NCBI RefSeq assembly: GCF_003258945.1
Contig: NZ_QLIX01000008.1
Coordinates: forward strand, 62,001-126,000
DNA from: Roseicella frigidaeris
GTDB taxonomy: Bacteria > Pseudomonadota > Alphaproteobacteria > Acetobacterales > Acetobacteraceae
DNA length: 64,000 nt
Direction: 5' to 3'
Below are positions 25,563 through 33,859 of this stretch, piece after piece; position 1 is the stretch's first letter, and each line of letters begins with the position of its first letter. The translations under genes were made by a program, and so were the position numbers. The notes beneath the pieces are model-generated. The model was not told the origin of the DNA. It worked only from the letters and a program-made list of their open reading frames with translations, and did not search any database.

Positions 25563-26564
25563 TCAACCGCCGGTCACACTCATGTGCCGGCCGACCGAGG
25601 GTCGGTTATGCCGTCGGTCGATGATGAAGTCATGTCCCTTCGGCTTGCGCGCTATCGCCGCCTCGATGGCCGCCCGCAGCCCGGCCTCGTCCACCGAGGG
25701 GTCGCGGAGCAGGGCCCGGAAATCGGCCGCATCCTCCTGGCCGAGGCACATATACAGCGTTCCGGTGCAGGTCAGCCGCACGCGGTTGCAGCTTTCGCAG
25801 AAATTATGGGTCATCGGCGTGATGAAGCCGATGCGGCCGCCGGTCTCCCGCACCGTGAAGTAGCGGGCCGGGCCGCCGGTGCGGTAGTCGCTCTCCTCCA
25901 GCGTCCAGTGCTCGCGCAGGCGGGACCGGACCAGGGACAGCGGCAGGTACTGGTCGGTGCGGTCGCCGGTGATGTCGCCCATCGGCATGGTCTCGATCAG
26001 GCAGAGATCGAAGCCGTGCTCGCCGCACCAGGCCAGCATGCGGTCATACTCGCCCTCGTTCACGCCCTTGAGGGCGACGGCGTTGATCTTGACCGCGAGC
26101 CCGGCCGCCTTGGCGGCGAAGACGCCGTCCAGCACCTTCTCCAGCGCCCCCCAGCGGGTGACGGCCCGGAACACGCCGGGGTCGAGGGTGTCGAGGGAGA
26201 CGTTGATCCGGCGGACGCCGGCCGCGTGCAGCCCCTCGGCCATCTCCCCGAGCTGGGTGCCGTTCGTGGTCACGGTCAGCTCGCGCAGCCCGCCCCCGCC
26301 GAGTCGGGCGCCAAGGCTGCGGAAGAGCGACAGGACGTTCTTGCGGACCAGCGGCTCGCCGCCGGTCAGCCGGATCTTCTCGACGCCGAGGCCGATGAAG
26401 GCGCCGCACAGCCGGTCCAGCTCCTCGAGCGTCAACACCTCCCGCTTCGGCAGGAAGGTCATGTCCTCCGCCATGCAATAGACGCAGCGAAGGTCACACC
26501 GGTCGGTGACGGAAACGCGCAGGTAGGAGATCCGTCGGCCGAACGGATCGATCATGGACAGCAT
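25563..26564 (-). CDS. moaA: GTP 3',8-cyclase (molybdenum cofactor biosynthesis)
   Basis: 333 aa. Radical-SAM enzyme of the first Mo-cofactor step. The N-terminal cluster motif is CDLRCVYC (C-x3-C-x2-C with its first half [11 protein letters not shown]), followed by [15 protein letters not shown]. The C-terminal second cluster is [14 protein letters not shown], and the protein ends in the conserved Gly-Gly tail (SVTGG). Several starts are possible (26564, 26555, 26600); 26564 is chosen for family length. No moaC or other moa gene is in the window. Confidence 0.95.
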   Translation of the reverse strand: MLSMIDPFGRRISYLRVSVTDRCDLRCVYCMAEDMTFLPKREVLTLEELDRLCGAFIGLGVEKIRLTGGEPLVRKNVLSLFRSLGARLGGGGLRELTVTTNGTQLGEMAEGLHAAGVRRINVSLDTLDPGVFRAVTRWGALEKVLDGVFAAKAAGLAVKINAVALKGVNEGEYDRMLAWCGEHGFDLCLIETMPMGDITGDRTDQYLPLSLVRSRLREHWTLEESDYRTGGPARYFTVRETGGRIGFITPMTHNFCESCNRVRLTCTGTLYMCLGQEDAADFRALLRDPSVDEAGLRAAIEAAIARKPKGHDFIIDRRHNRPSVGRHMSVTGG

Positions 26565-26672
26565 TCCCAGGACAAGGGGTTTCGGTGCGCTGCCAGGCAT
26601 TTGGGCCCCGCCCCCCGCGCGCCGCAAGTCCCTGGCCAGGCCCATCCGGCGCGGGGCTGCCCCGCGCCGGGC

Positions 26673-26849
26673 TCAGTCGTCGGCCTCCACCACCTTGAGC
26701 TCGACCAGCGCCGCGTTGATCAACAGCTTGCCGGCATGCTGGAAATTGACCGTGATGCGGTTGCCGATGACCGACTGGACCTGGCCCTCGCCCCAGTCCG
26801 GGCGTTCCGGGTGGCGCACGCGCATGCCCGGTTCGATGATGCTGGACAC
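26673..26849 (-). CDS. DUF3553-type small protein
   Basis: 58 aa from a GTG at 26849, preceded by a near-perfect AGGAGGGG. It reads VSSIIEPGMRVRHPERPDWG and continues EGQVQSVIGNRITVNFQHAG to KLLINAALVELKVVEADD. Short beta-strand pattern with RHPxxPDWGxGQV is what I know as the DUF3553 domain, a small SH3/Tudor-like barrel also found fused to helicases. Function is unknown. It stands alone, 108 bp upstream of moaA and downstream of a cluster of repeats. Confidence 0.8.
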   Translation of the reverse strand: MSSIIEPGMRVRHPERPDWGEGQVQSVIGNRITVNFQHAGKLLINAALVELKVVEADD

Positions 26850-26902
26850 GTCCCCTCCTGGTTCACGGATGATGACAGCGGCGGGCGGAGTTCGGCACTC
26901 TG

Positions 26903-26944
26903 GAGCATTTCCTGCGAACTTCCGTTCACCTGCAATGCTCTAGG
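26903..26944. repeat. Short inverted repeat (R4 type)
   Basis: GAGCATT at 26903-26909 and AATGCTC at 26934-26940 are perfect 7-bp arms. The middle holds GCGAACTTCCGTTC, itself a partial inverted repeat. It is the first of three different repeats stacked in 210 bp. I see only this copy in the window; similar GAGCATTTCC repeats are common in alphaproteobacterial genomes. Confidence 0.55.
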
Positions 26945-26946
26945 TA

Positions 26947-27006
26947 TTTGTTTTTACGAGCATCTTCACCTGTCCGGATGAGGCCATCCGGACAGGATCT
27001 GCTCTG
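26947..27006 (-). repeat. R3 repeat (copy b) with 12-bp perfect stem
   Basis: Arms CCTGTCCGGATG (26969-26980) and CATCCGGACAGG (26985-26996) around the loop AGGC. Flanked by ACGAGCATCTTCA on one side and ATCTGCTCT on the other. The arms are identical to those of the copy at 46803-46865, which lies 20 kb away on the other strand. Confidence 0.8.
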
Positions 27007-27034
27007 CACCCTGATTCCACTCACACAGGCTCGC

Positions 27035-27112
27035 GGACCATGGTCTAGGTCGTTGTTTGATCGCGTGTTTCACGCTTTTCGGTGAGTCCGCCTCAAGCGA
27101 TCACGCTCTGGC
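27035..27112 (-). repeat. R2 repeat, full copy b
   Basis: Minus-strand reading: AGAGCGTGATCGCTTGAGGC, GGACTCACCGAAAAGCGTG, AAACACGCGATCAAACAACG. GCGTG/CACGC and GTGATCGC/GCGATCA form nested inverted pairs. Other copies are at 15801 (half), 41436 and 43872. The rest of the 378-bp gap between the DUF3553 gene and chpT must hold the chpT promoter; none was identified. Confidence 0.75.
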
Positions 27113-27227
27113 CCAAATTGGTGGGATATGATCCCACCAGAACCGCTTTGCGGTTGGCCGGGAAGGTGGGATCGGGGGGGCACGGCGGAGGCCGTCGGCG
27201 CCGCCCAAGGCCGGACAGGAACTGCAT

Positions 27228-27842
27228 ATGGTTGCGGAAACCAGGCTTGCCGAGGCCCTTGCCGCGCGTCTGTGCCATGACCTGGGGGGCGCCGTCGGCA
27301 CCCTCGCCGGCACGCTCGACCTCGTGAGCGAGGGCGATACCGGCCTGCTCGACCTGGCGCGCGAGACGGCCATCGGCTTGCGCCAGCGGCTCTGTCTTTT
27401 CGCCGCCGCCTGGGGTGGCGTCTCGGCCGCGCTCGGGGCCGAGGACCTCGCCGCGCTGCTCGCCGGCGCCCCCGCCGCCGGGCGGGTCGAGTTCCGCCTG
27501 GCCGCGCTGGCGCCGGGCTCGGTCCTGCCGGCGCCGCTGGTGCCGCTGGCGCTGAACGCGGCGCTGCTCGGGGCGGAGGCCCTGCCGCGCGGCGGCACGG
27601 TGCTGCTCGCCGGCTCGGCCGAGGACGGCCTGGTCGTCAGCCCGGCGGGTCGCGACGCGGCCTGGCCGGCCGGGCTGCGGGCGCTTTGCGAGGGCACGGC
27701 GCCGCCGGAGGGGCCGCGCGGCATCCTGGCGCCGCTGCTGCTGGGGCTGGCGACCGAACGCGGCTGGCAGGTCGGCTTCGGCACCCCCGTGGCGGCGGGG
27801 CCGCCGGCGCTGCGGCTGGAGCCGCCGCAGGGCCCGCGCTGA
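27228..27842 (+). CDS. chpT: ChpT-like histidine phosphotransferase
   Basis: 204 aa. The phosphorylated histidine is in the helix LAARLCHDLGGAVGTLAGTL, the H-D-L-G/x-P-V-type motif of ChpT; a degenerate ATPase-like domain follows, as in the family. ChpT carries phosphate from CckA to CtrA and CpdR in the alphaproteobacterial cell-cycle relay. An AGGA precedes the ATG at 27228. It stands 227 bp upstream of the chemotaxis operon on the same strand, and ctrA is found on the other side of that operon. CckA is not in the window. Confidence 0.8.
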   Translation: MVAETRLAEALAARLCHDLGGAVGTLAGTLDLVSEGDTGLLDLARETAIGLRQRLCLFAAAWGGVSAALGAEDLAALLAGAPAAGRVEFRLAALAPGSVLPAPLVPLALNAALLGAEALPRGGTVLLAGSAEDGLVVSPAGRDAAWPAGLRALCEGTAPPEGPRGILAPLLLGLATERGWQVGFGTPVAAGPPALRLEPPQGPR

Positions 27843-28069
27843 CCGTCCTCCGGCCCCGCCCGCCGCCCCGCCCGACCCCGGCGCTTTCCCGGCGCTTTAC
27901 GGAATCTTCGCCCGCATCCCCCAGGCTGACGGGACGCCCGGCGTTGCCGCGGCGCGCCGGAGCAACTCCCGTCCGGGCGGCGACGCCCGAACGGGCGCAG
28001 CGGCTCCGGCAACGAAGGGCCCTGGCATCGTCGCCAGGCCCGGCTGGCCTGGCGAGGCCGTGGCGGGGG

Positions 28070-30592
28070 ATGCGGATGGACGACCTGCTGGCCGACTTCC
28101 TGACCGAGACGAGCGAGGGGCTGCTCGCCCTGGATGCCGCGCTGGTGCGGCTGGAGCGGGCGCCGCAGGACGCCGCGACGCTCGCCGAGGTCTTCCGCAT
28201 CGTCCACACCATCAAGGGCACCTGCGGCTTCCTCGGCCTCGCCCGGCTCGAGCGGGTGGCGCATGCGGCGGAGACCCTCCTCGGCCGCTACCGCGACGGC
28301 AGCCGGCCGGTGACGCAGGGCGGCATCTCGCTGATCCTCGCGGCGCTGGACGCCATCCGCGGCATCGTCGCCGGCCTCGAGGCCACCGGCCAGGAGCCGC
28401 CCGGCGAGGACGCGCCGCTGATCGCCCGGCTGGATGCCGAGGCGGACGGCGCGCCTGGCGCCGACCCGGGGCCGGGGCCGGCGGCCGCCCCGCCGCCCGA
28501 GCCCGACCCGTCCCGGCTGCCGGCCGGCGGCGCGCCACCCCAGACCATCCGGGTCTCGGTCGAGGTGCTCGAGGACCTGATGATGCTGGTCTCCGAGCTG
28601 GTGCTGACGCGCAACCAGCTCCTGCAGCTCGCCCGCAGCCGGGAGGACAGCCCCTTCGCCGTGCCGCTGCAGCGCCTCTCGCACATCACCACCGAGTTGC
28701 AGGAAGGGGTGATGAAGACGCGCATGCAGCCGATCGGCCATGCCTGGGCGAAGCTGCCGCGGCTGGTGCGCGATCTCGGCCTCGAGCTCGGCAAGCGGAT
28801 CGCGCTCGAGATGCGCGGCGCCGAGACCGAGCTCGACCGGCAGGTGCTGGAGCTGATCAAGGACCCGCTGACCCACATGGTCCGCAACTCCGCCGACCAT
28901 GGGCTGGAGCGGCCGGAGGAGCGGCTGGCCGCGGGCAAGCCGGAGACCGGCCGCATCACGCTCGATGCGCGGCACGAGGGCGGGCACATCGTCATCGAGA
29001 TCGGCGATGACGGCCGCGGCCTGGATGCCGAGCGCATCCGCCAGAAGGCGCTGGCGCAGGGCCTGGCCAGCGAGGCCGAGCTGGCCGGCCTGCCGGAGCG
29101 CGAGATCCAGCGCTTCATCTTCCGCCCCGGCTTCTCGACCGCCGACGCCGTCACCGCCGTCTCCGGCCGCGGCGTCGGCATGGACGTGGTCAAGACCAAC
29201 ATGGAGCGGATCGGCGGCACCATCGACATCCAGGCGCGCGAGGGCCGCGGCACCCGCTTCGTCATCAAGATCCCGCTGACGCTCGCCATCGTCTCCGCCC
29301 TCATCGTCGAGGCGGGGGGCGAGCGCTTCGCCGTGCCGCAGATCGGCGTCGTCGAGCTGGTCCGGGTCGGCGGCGAGGGGGCGGCGCGGATCGAGCACAT
29401 CAAGGAGGCGCCGGTGCTGCGGCTGCGCGACCGGCTGCTGCCGCTGATCGACCTCGCCGTGCTGCTGCGGCTGCGGACCGGCGCCGAGGCGGCGGGCGGG
29501 CCAATGGAGGCAGCGGCGGGCCGCTTCGTCGTCGTCACCCAGGTCGGCGCGCATGTCTTCGGCTTCATCGTCGACCGCGTCTTCGACACCGAGGAGATCG
29601 TGGTGAAGCCGGTGGCGCCGATCCTGCGCCAGGTGACGATGTTCGGCGGCAACACCATCCTCGGCGATGGCAGCGTCATCATGATCCTCGACCCGAACGG
29701 GATCGCCCGCGCGACCGGCCTCGGCGCCGATGCCGCCGAAGCCGAGGCCGGGCGCGAGGCGGTGCCGCAGGTCGGGGCGATGTCCGAGGCAGGCACGGCG
29801 CTGCTGCTCTTCCGCGCCGGCGATGCCACGCCGAAGGCGGTGCCGCTCGGCCTCGTCGCGCGGCTCGAATCCGTCGAGAGCGGGCGCATCGAGCAGGTTG
29901 GCGGTCGCCCGCTGGTGCAGTATCGCGGCCGGCTGATGCCGCTGCTGCCGCTGTCCGGCCGCTGGGACCCGGCGGCGGCGCCGGCGCGGCAGCCGGTGCT
30001 CGTCTTCGGCGATGGCGAGCGCTGCATGGGCCTGATGGTCGAGGAGATCCTCGACGTCGTGGAGACGCCGCTGGCGATCGACAGCGCCGGCGAGCGGCCG
30101 GGCTATCTCGGCAGCATCGTCGTCGCCGGGAGGGTGACCGAGCTGCTCGACACCGCCTGGTGGCTGCGCGAGGCGGGCGAGGACTGGTTCGGCGGCGCCG
30201 CGACGGCCGGCAGCGGCCACCGGGTGCTGCTGGTGGAGGACAGCGGCTTCTTCCGCAACCTCGTCGTCCCGGCGCTCAGTGCCGCGGGCTATGCGGTGAC
30301 GGCGGTGCCCGATGCGGCGGAGGCCCTCCGGCTGCGCGATGCCGGCTGCGCCTTCGACATCATCCTCTCCGACATCACCATGCCGGGCATGGATGGCTTC
30401 GCCTTCGCCCGCGCCCTGCGGCACGCGGGCGCCTGGCGCGACCTGCCGCTGATCGCGCTGACCAGCCGCGACGCGCCCGAGGATGTCGAGCGCGGACGCG
30501 AGGCCGGCTTCACTGATTACGTGGCGAAATTCGACCGCGCGGGGCTGCTGGAAAGCCTTGCCCAGTGCCTCGCGGCACCGGTCGCGGCCTGA
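28070..30592 (+). CDS. cheA: Hybrid chemotaxis histidine kinase CheA
   Basis: 840 aa. Domains in order: HPt (about 1-110) with the phospho-histidine in FRIVHTIKGTCGFLG; an acidic/Pro-rich linker; dimerisation domain; HATPase with N box MVRNSADHGLE, G1 GDDGRGLD and G2 GRGVGMDVVKTNM; a CheW-like domain (AVPQIGVVELVRV, LRLRDRLLPLIDL); a second CheW-like region (about 560-700); and a C-terminal receiver (HRVLLVEDSGFFRNLV, DIILSDITMPGMDG). A P2 domain is not obvious. It phosphorylates CheY and CheB in response to receptors. No receptor gene is in the window. The start at 28070 is preceded by GGCGGGGG; ATG at 28076 is an alternative. Confidence 0.95.
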   Translation: MRMDDLLADFLTETSEGLLALDAALVRLERAPQDAATLAEVFRIVHTIKGTCGFLGLARLERVAHAAETLLGRYRDGSRPVTQGGISLILAALDAIRGIVAGLEATGQEPPGEDAPLIARLDAEADGAPGADPGPGPAAAPPPEPDPSRLPAGGAPPQTIRVSVEVLEDLMMLVSELVLTRNQLLQLARSREDSPFAVPLQRLSHITTELQEGVMKTRMQPIGHAWAKLPRLVRDLGLELGKRIALEMRGAETELDRQVLELIKDPLTHMVRNSADHGLERPEERLAAGKPETGRITLDARHEGGHIVIEIGDDGRGLDAERIRQKALAQGLASEAELAGLPEREIQRFIFRPGFSTADAVTAVSGRGVGMDVVKTNMERIGGTIDIQAREGRGTRFVIKIPLTLAIVSALIVEAGGERFAVPQIGVVELVRVGGEGAARIEHIKEAPVLRLRDRLLPLIDLAVLLRLRTGAEAAGGPMEAAAGRFVVVTQVGAHVFGFIVDRVFDTEEIVVKPVAPILRQVTMFGGNTILGDGSVIMILDPNGIARATGLGADAAEAEAGREAVPQVGAMSEAGTALLLFRAGDATPKAVPLGLVARLESVESGRIEQVGGRPLVQYRGRLMPLLPLSGRWDPAAAPARQPVLVFGDGERCMGLMVEEILDVVETPLAIDSAGERPGYLGSIVVAGRVTELLDTAWWLREAGEDWFGGAATAGSGHRVLLVEDSGFFRNLVVPALSAAGYAVTAVPDAAEALRLRDAGCAFDIILSDITMPGMDGFAFARALRHAGAWRDLPLIALTSRDAPEDVERGREAGFTDYVAKFDRAGLLESLAQCLAAPVAA

Positions 30593-30609
30593 GCAGGGGA
30601 GGAGGCATC

Positions 30610-31101
30610 ATGCAGCAGGACCCGACCGGCCCGGCCGGCAGCCCATCCTCCGGGCCGAAGGGCCGGCCCGCCGGCGCGGCGACGGAGGTCTTCCTGACCC
30701 TGGTCGTCGCCGGGCAGCTCTGCGGCGTGCCGGTGCTGGCCGTGCGCGACGTGCTCGGCCCGCAGGCGATCACGCCGATCCCCCTCGCGCCGCCAGAGGT
30801 CGCGGGCAGCCTCAACCTGCGCGGCCGCATCGTGACCGCGCTCGACCTCCGGCGCCGCCTGGGCCTGCCGCCGCGGGAGGCGGGGAGGGCGATGAGCGTG
30901 GTGGTCGAGCGCGAGGACGAGCTCTACGCCCTGCTGGCCGATGCGGTGGGCGAGGTGCTGCCGCTGCCGCCCGTGGACCGGGCCCCCAACCCGCCGACGC
31001 TCGACCCGCTCTGGCGCGGGGTATCGCAGGGCGTGCACCGGCTGGGCGAGAAGCTCCTCATCCTGCTCGATGTCGAGCAGGTGCTGGCGATCGGCGCATG
31101 A
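30610..31101 (+). CDS. cheW: Chemotaxis coupling protein CheW
   Basis: 163 aa. A disordered N-terminal 30 residues, then the CheW SH3-like fold: TLVVAGQLCGVPVLAVRDVL, GSLNLRGRIVTALDLRRRLG and a C-terminal LLILLDVEQVL. It links receptors to CheA. The ATG at 30610 has a strong GGGGAGGAGG before it and lies 17 bp after cheA. The stop overlaps the cheY start. Confidence 0.92.
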   Translation: MQQDPTGPAGSPSSGPKGRPAGAATEVFLTLVVAGQLCGVPVLAVRDVLGPQAITPIPLAPPEVAGSLNLRGRIVTALDLRRRLGLPPREAGRAMSVVVEREDELYALLADAVGEVLPLPPVDRAPNPPTLDPLWRGVSQGVHRLGEKLLILLDVEQVLAIGA

Positions 31102-31496
31102 CCGCGCCGGCGGGGCAGGGAACCTGCCTGGTCGTCGATGACAGCCGGGTGGTGCGCAAGGCGGCGCGGCGGATCCTGGAGGGGCTCGGCTTCCAGGTGC
31201 GCGAGGCCGGTGACGGGGCCGAGGCCCTTGCCGCCTGTCGCGCGGAGATGCCGCGGGCGGTGCTGCTCGACCGGAACATGCCGGTGATGGACGGCATCGC
31301 CTTCCTGCGCGCCGCCCGCGCCGAATTCGGGCCGGACCGGCCGGTGGTGGTGCTCTGCACGACGGAAGCGGCGATGGAGCGCATCGTCGAGGCGCTGGAG
31401 GCCGGGGCGCAGGAATACGTCATGAAGCCCTTCGACGCGGCGCTGCTGCAGGACAAGCTGATCCAGGCCGGGCTGCTGCCGGATCCCGCGGCGTGA
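31098..31496 (+). CDS. cheY: Chemotaxis response regulator CheY
   Basis: 132 aa, a single receiver domain: acidic pair in CLVVDDSRVVRK, phospho-aspartate in AVLLDRNMPVMDG, Thr in VVLCTTEAA and Lys in YVMKPFDAA. Phosphorylated by CheA, it binds the flagellar switch. ATGA overlap with cheW and GTGA overlap with cheB. Confidence 0.94.
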   Translation: MTAPAGQGTCLVVDDSRVVRKAARRILEGLGFQVREAGDGAEALAACRAEMPRAVLLDRNMPVMDGIAFLRAARAEFGPDRPVVVLCTTEAAMERIVEALEAGAQEYVMKPFDAALLQDKLIQAGLLPDPAA

Positions 31497-32590
31497 GCGA
31501 CGGCCCCGCCTCCCCCCTCTCCGTCATGCTGTGCGACGACAGCGCGACGGTCCGCAACGCGCTGGCCCGGCTGCTCGAATCCGATCCCGCGATCCGCGTC
31601 ACCCTGCGGGCCGGGCATGGCGCGGAGGCGGTTTCGGCCCTCGCCCGCCTGCCGGCGGCGGAACGGCCGCAGGTCATCCTCCTCGACCTCGAGATGCCGG
31701 TGATGGACGGCATGACGGCCCTGCCCCTGCTGTTGCGGCAGGCGCCGCGGCCGGCGGTGATCGTCGCCAGCGCCCTTACCCAGCGCGGCGCCGCGACGGC
31801 CATGGCGGCCCTGCGCGCCGGCGCCGTCGACTACATCCCGAAGCCGGATGCCGCGGGCGGCGGCCTGGCGGATCCCGCGTTCCGGGCCGAGGTGCTGGCC
31901 AAGGTGCGGGGCTGGGCGCGGGTGGGGCGCATCGCCGTCCCGGCCGCGGCCGGCGCGCGGGCCGCGCCGGCGAGGGTGCCGCGCAGGGGCATGAAGGCGA
32001 TCGGCATTGGCAGTTCGACCGGCGGGCCGGCTGCCCTGGCGGCGCTGCTGCAGGGGCTGGACCGTCCGCCGCCGGTGCCGCTCCTGGTGACGCAGCACAT
32101 GCCCGCCCGCTTCATCGGCATGCTGGCGGATCATCTGGACCGGCTTGGCCAGCTTCCCTGCGCCGAGGCGCGGGACGGCGAGGCGCTGCGGCCGGGCCGC
32201 CTCTATCTGGCGCCCGGCGACCGGCACCTGCTGGCGGAGAGCGCCGGCGCCGGCCTGGTGGCGCGGCTGTCCGACGCGCCGGCGGAGAATTTCTGCCGGC
32301 CTTCCGTCGACCCGATGCTGCGCAGCCTGGCCACGGCCTGCGGCGGGGCGGTGCTGGCGGTGATCCTCACCGGCATGGGGCAGGATGGGCTCGCCGGCTG
32401 CCGCGCCGTGGCCGGCGCCGGCGGGCTGGTGATGGCACAGGACGAGGCGAGCTCGGTGGTCTGGGGCATGCCGGGCGCGGTCGCGCGGGCCGGGCTCGCG
32501 CAGGGGCTGCTGCCGCCGGCCGGCCTCGCCGCGCAGATGCTCGCCGCCTGCGGCGCCCGGACGGGGCCTGCCGCGGGGCATGCGGCATGA
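31493..32590 (+). CDS. cheB: Chemotaxis protein-glutamate methylesterase CheB
   Basis: 365 aa from a GTG at 31493. N-terminal receiver (MLCDDSATVRNALAR, ILLDLEMPVMDG) and C-terminal methylesterase with the Ser-His-Asp triad: serine in GIGSSTGGPAALA, histidine in LVTQHMPARF, aspartate in LTGMGQDGLAG. It removes methyl groups from receptors during adaptation. The stop overlaps the ATG of cheR. Confidence 0.94.
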   Translation: MSDGPASPLSVMLCDDSATVRNALARLLESDPAIRVTLRAGHGAEAVSALARLPAAERPQVILLDLEMPVMDGMTALPLLLRQAPRPAVIVASALTQRGAATAMAALRAGAVDYIPKPDAAGGGLADPAFRAEVLAKVRGWARVGRIAVPAAAGARAAPARVPRRGMKAIGIGSSTGGPAALAALLQGLDRPPPVPLLVTQHMPARFIGMLADHLDRLGQLPCAEARDGEALRPGRLYLAPGDRHLLAESAGAGLVARLSDAPAENFCRPSVDPMLRSLATACGGAVLAVILTGMGQDGLAGCRAVAGAGGLVMAQDEASSVVWGMPGAVARAGLAQGLLPPAGLAAQMLAACGARTGPAAGHAA

Positions 32591-33414
32591 CCCCGCGCAG
32601 CTTCGCCTTCATCGCCGCGCTGGTGAAGAGCCGGTCCGGCCTCGTCCTCGCCGCCGAGCAGGGCTACATGCTGGAGACGCGGCTTGGCCCCATCCTCAAG
32701 CGGGAAGGCCTGGCGGACTTCGAGGCGCTCGCCGAGCGCCTGCAGGGGCCCGGGGGGCATCGCCTGGCGGAGGCGGTGACCGAGGCGCTGACCACCAACG
32801 AGAGTTCCTTCTTCCGCGACGGCAGGCCCTTCGAGCATCTGCGGCGCCTCCTGCCCGGATTGGCCGCCGCGCGCGGCGCCGGGATGCCGCTGCGCCTCTG
32901 GTCGGCGGCCTGTTCGACCGGCCAGGAGGCCTATTCCATCGCGATGATCCTGGCCGAGCTGGCGCCGCAACTCGGCGGCTGCCGGGCGGACATCCTGGGG
33001 ACGGACATCTCCCAGGCGGTGGTGACGCGGGCCCGGCAGGGGCGCTTCTCGCAATTCGAGGTGCAGCGCGGCCTGCCGGCGCGGCTGCTCGTCCGGCATT
33101 TCCGCCAGGAGGAGGGGCGGTGGCAGGTGGCGCCCGATTTGCGGGAGATGATCCGCTTCGAGCGCTGGAACCTGCTCGCCGATCTGCGGCCGCTCGGACG
33201 GTTCGACGTGATCTTCTGCCGCAACGTGCTGATCTATTTCGATGCCCCGACCAAGGCGCGGGTGCTGGAGGCGATGGCGGCGCAGCTCGCCCCCGATGGC
33301 GTGCTCTATCTCGGCGGGGCGGAGACCGTCCTCGGCCTGACGGACAGGCTGGTGGCGCTGCCCGGCGAGCGGGGCGCCTATCGGCGCGCCGGGATGGCCG
33401 CGCTGGCGGGGTAG
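32587..33414 (+). CDS. cheR: Chemotaxis protein methyltransferase CheR
   Basis: 275 aa. TTNESSFFRD at the end of the N-terminal helical domain, SAM-binding RLWSAACSTGQEAYSIAMIL, ILGTDISQAVVTRAR, and FCRNVLIYFD are all typical. It methylates receptor glutamates. Last gene of the cheA-W-Y-B-R operon; downstream is a repeat-rich gap before the convergent ctrA. Confidence 0.95.
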   Translation: MTPRSFAFIAALVKSRSGLVLAAEQGYMLETRLGPILKREGLADFEALAERLQGPGGHRLAEAVTEALTTNESSFFRDGRPFEHLRRLLPGLAAARGAGMPLRLWSAACSTGQEAYSIAMILAELAPQLGGCRADILGTDISQAVVTRARQGRFSQFEVQRGLPARLLVRHFRQEEGRWQVAPDLREMIRFERWNLLADLRPLGRFDVIFCRNVLIYFDAPTKARVLEAMAAQLAPDGVLYLGGAETVLGLTDRLVALPGERGAYRRAGMAALAG

Positions 33415-33516
33415 GGCGGGCGAGGCGGGGGCCCCGGGCCACCGACGGGGGCGAGGCGCCCGAAGGCTGGAGCAGCCTCCATTCAACTGCCTGCGCGGCG
33501 GATGCTGCGGCGCGTC

Positions 33517-33573
33517 GTTTTCAGGGCATTTGCATCCGTCCGGGCGTTTCCACCCGAATGGGATCCGCTCCAG
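33517..33573 (-). repeat. R3 repeat (copy c), diverged
   Basis: Minus-strand reading: CTGGAGCGGATCCCATTCGG, GTGGAAACGCCCGGACGG, ATGCAAATGCCCTGAAAA. The ends match the R3 family; the central stem is diverged. It lies in the 441-bp gap between the convergent cheR and ctrA genes. The remainder of that gap (33415-33516, 33574-33687) shows nothing else I can name. Confidence 0.65.
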
Positions 33574-33687
33574 GCGCAGGCCGCCGATCCCGCTGCGGCG
33601 CGATGTCGCGCCGGTCCGGCGCGCCACGAGGCCGCGGGGCGTCGGCGCCGGCCGTGGGGCAGTGATCCAGAGGGCGGTCCACCGCCC

Positions 33688-33859
33688 TCATACCAACGGC
33701 ATGAAGGATTCATTCCTGCCGAGCGCCCGGATGGGCGCCGCGCGTCGCGCCGTCAGGCGCGCCTGACGGCGCGACGGCGTGGTGCCAAGGTTTGCGCAGC
33801 AAGCCGCCCGGCGACGGAGGGGCTGTTGATGGGTCGCCAGCAACGGCCGTTCGTATCAG
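33688..33859. repeat. R1 repeat, full copy C (172 bp, reversed orientation)
   Basis: Same family as copies A and B but inverted: the end with the GGCATGAAGGATTCATTCC segment now comes first and the CAACGGCCGTT end last. The outer termini are again TCATACCAACGGC and GCCGTTCGTATCAG. This time the palindrome end abuts the gene: the ctrA stop (TCA at 33856-33858) is inside the terminal GTATCAG. A perfect inverted pair GTCGCGCCGTCAGGCGCGCC / GACGGCGCGAC lies in the centre. Confidence 0.8.

Noticed and set aside
27101-30424. Long minus-strand frame over chpT and cheA
   Set aside because: Antisense to genes with clear catalytic motifs; no ribosome-binding site or domain pattern.
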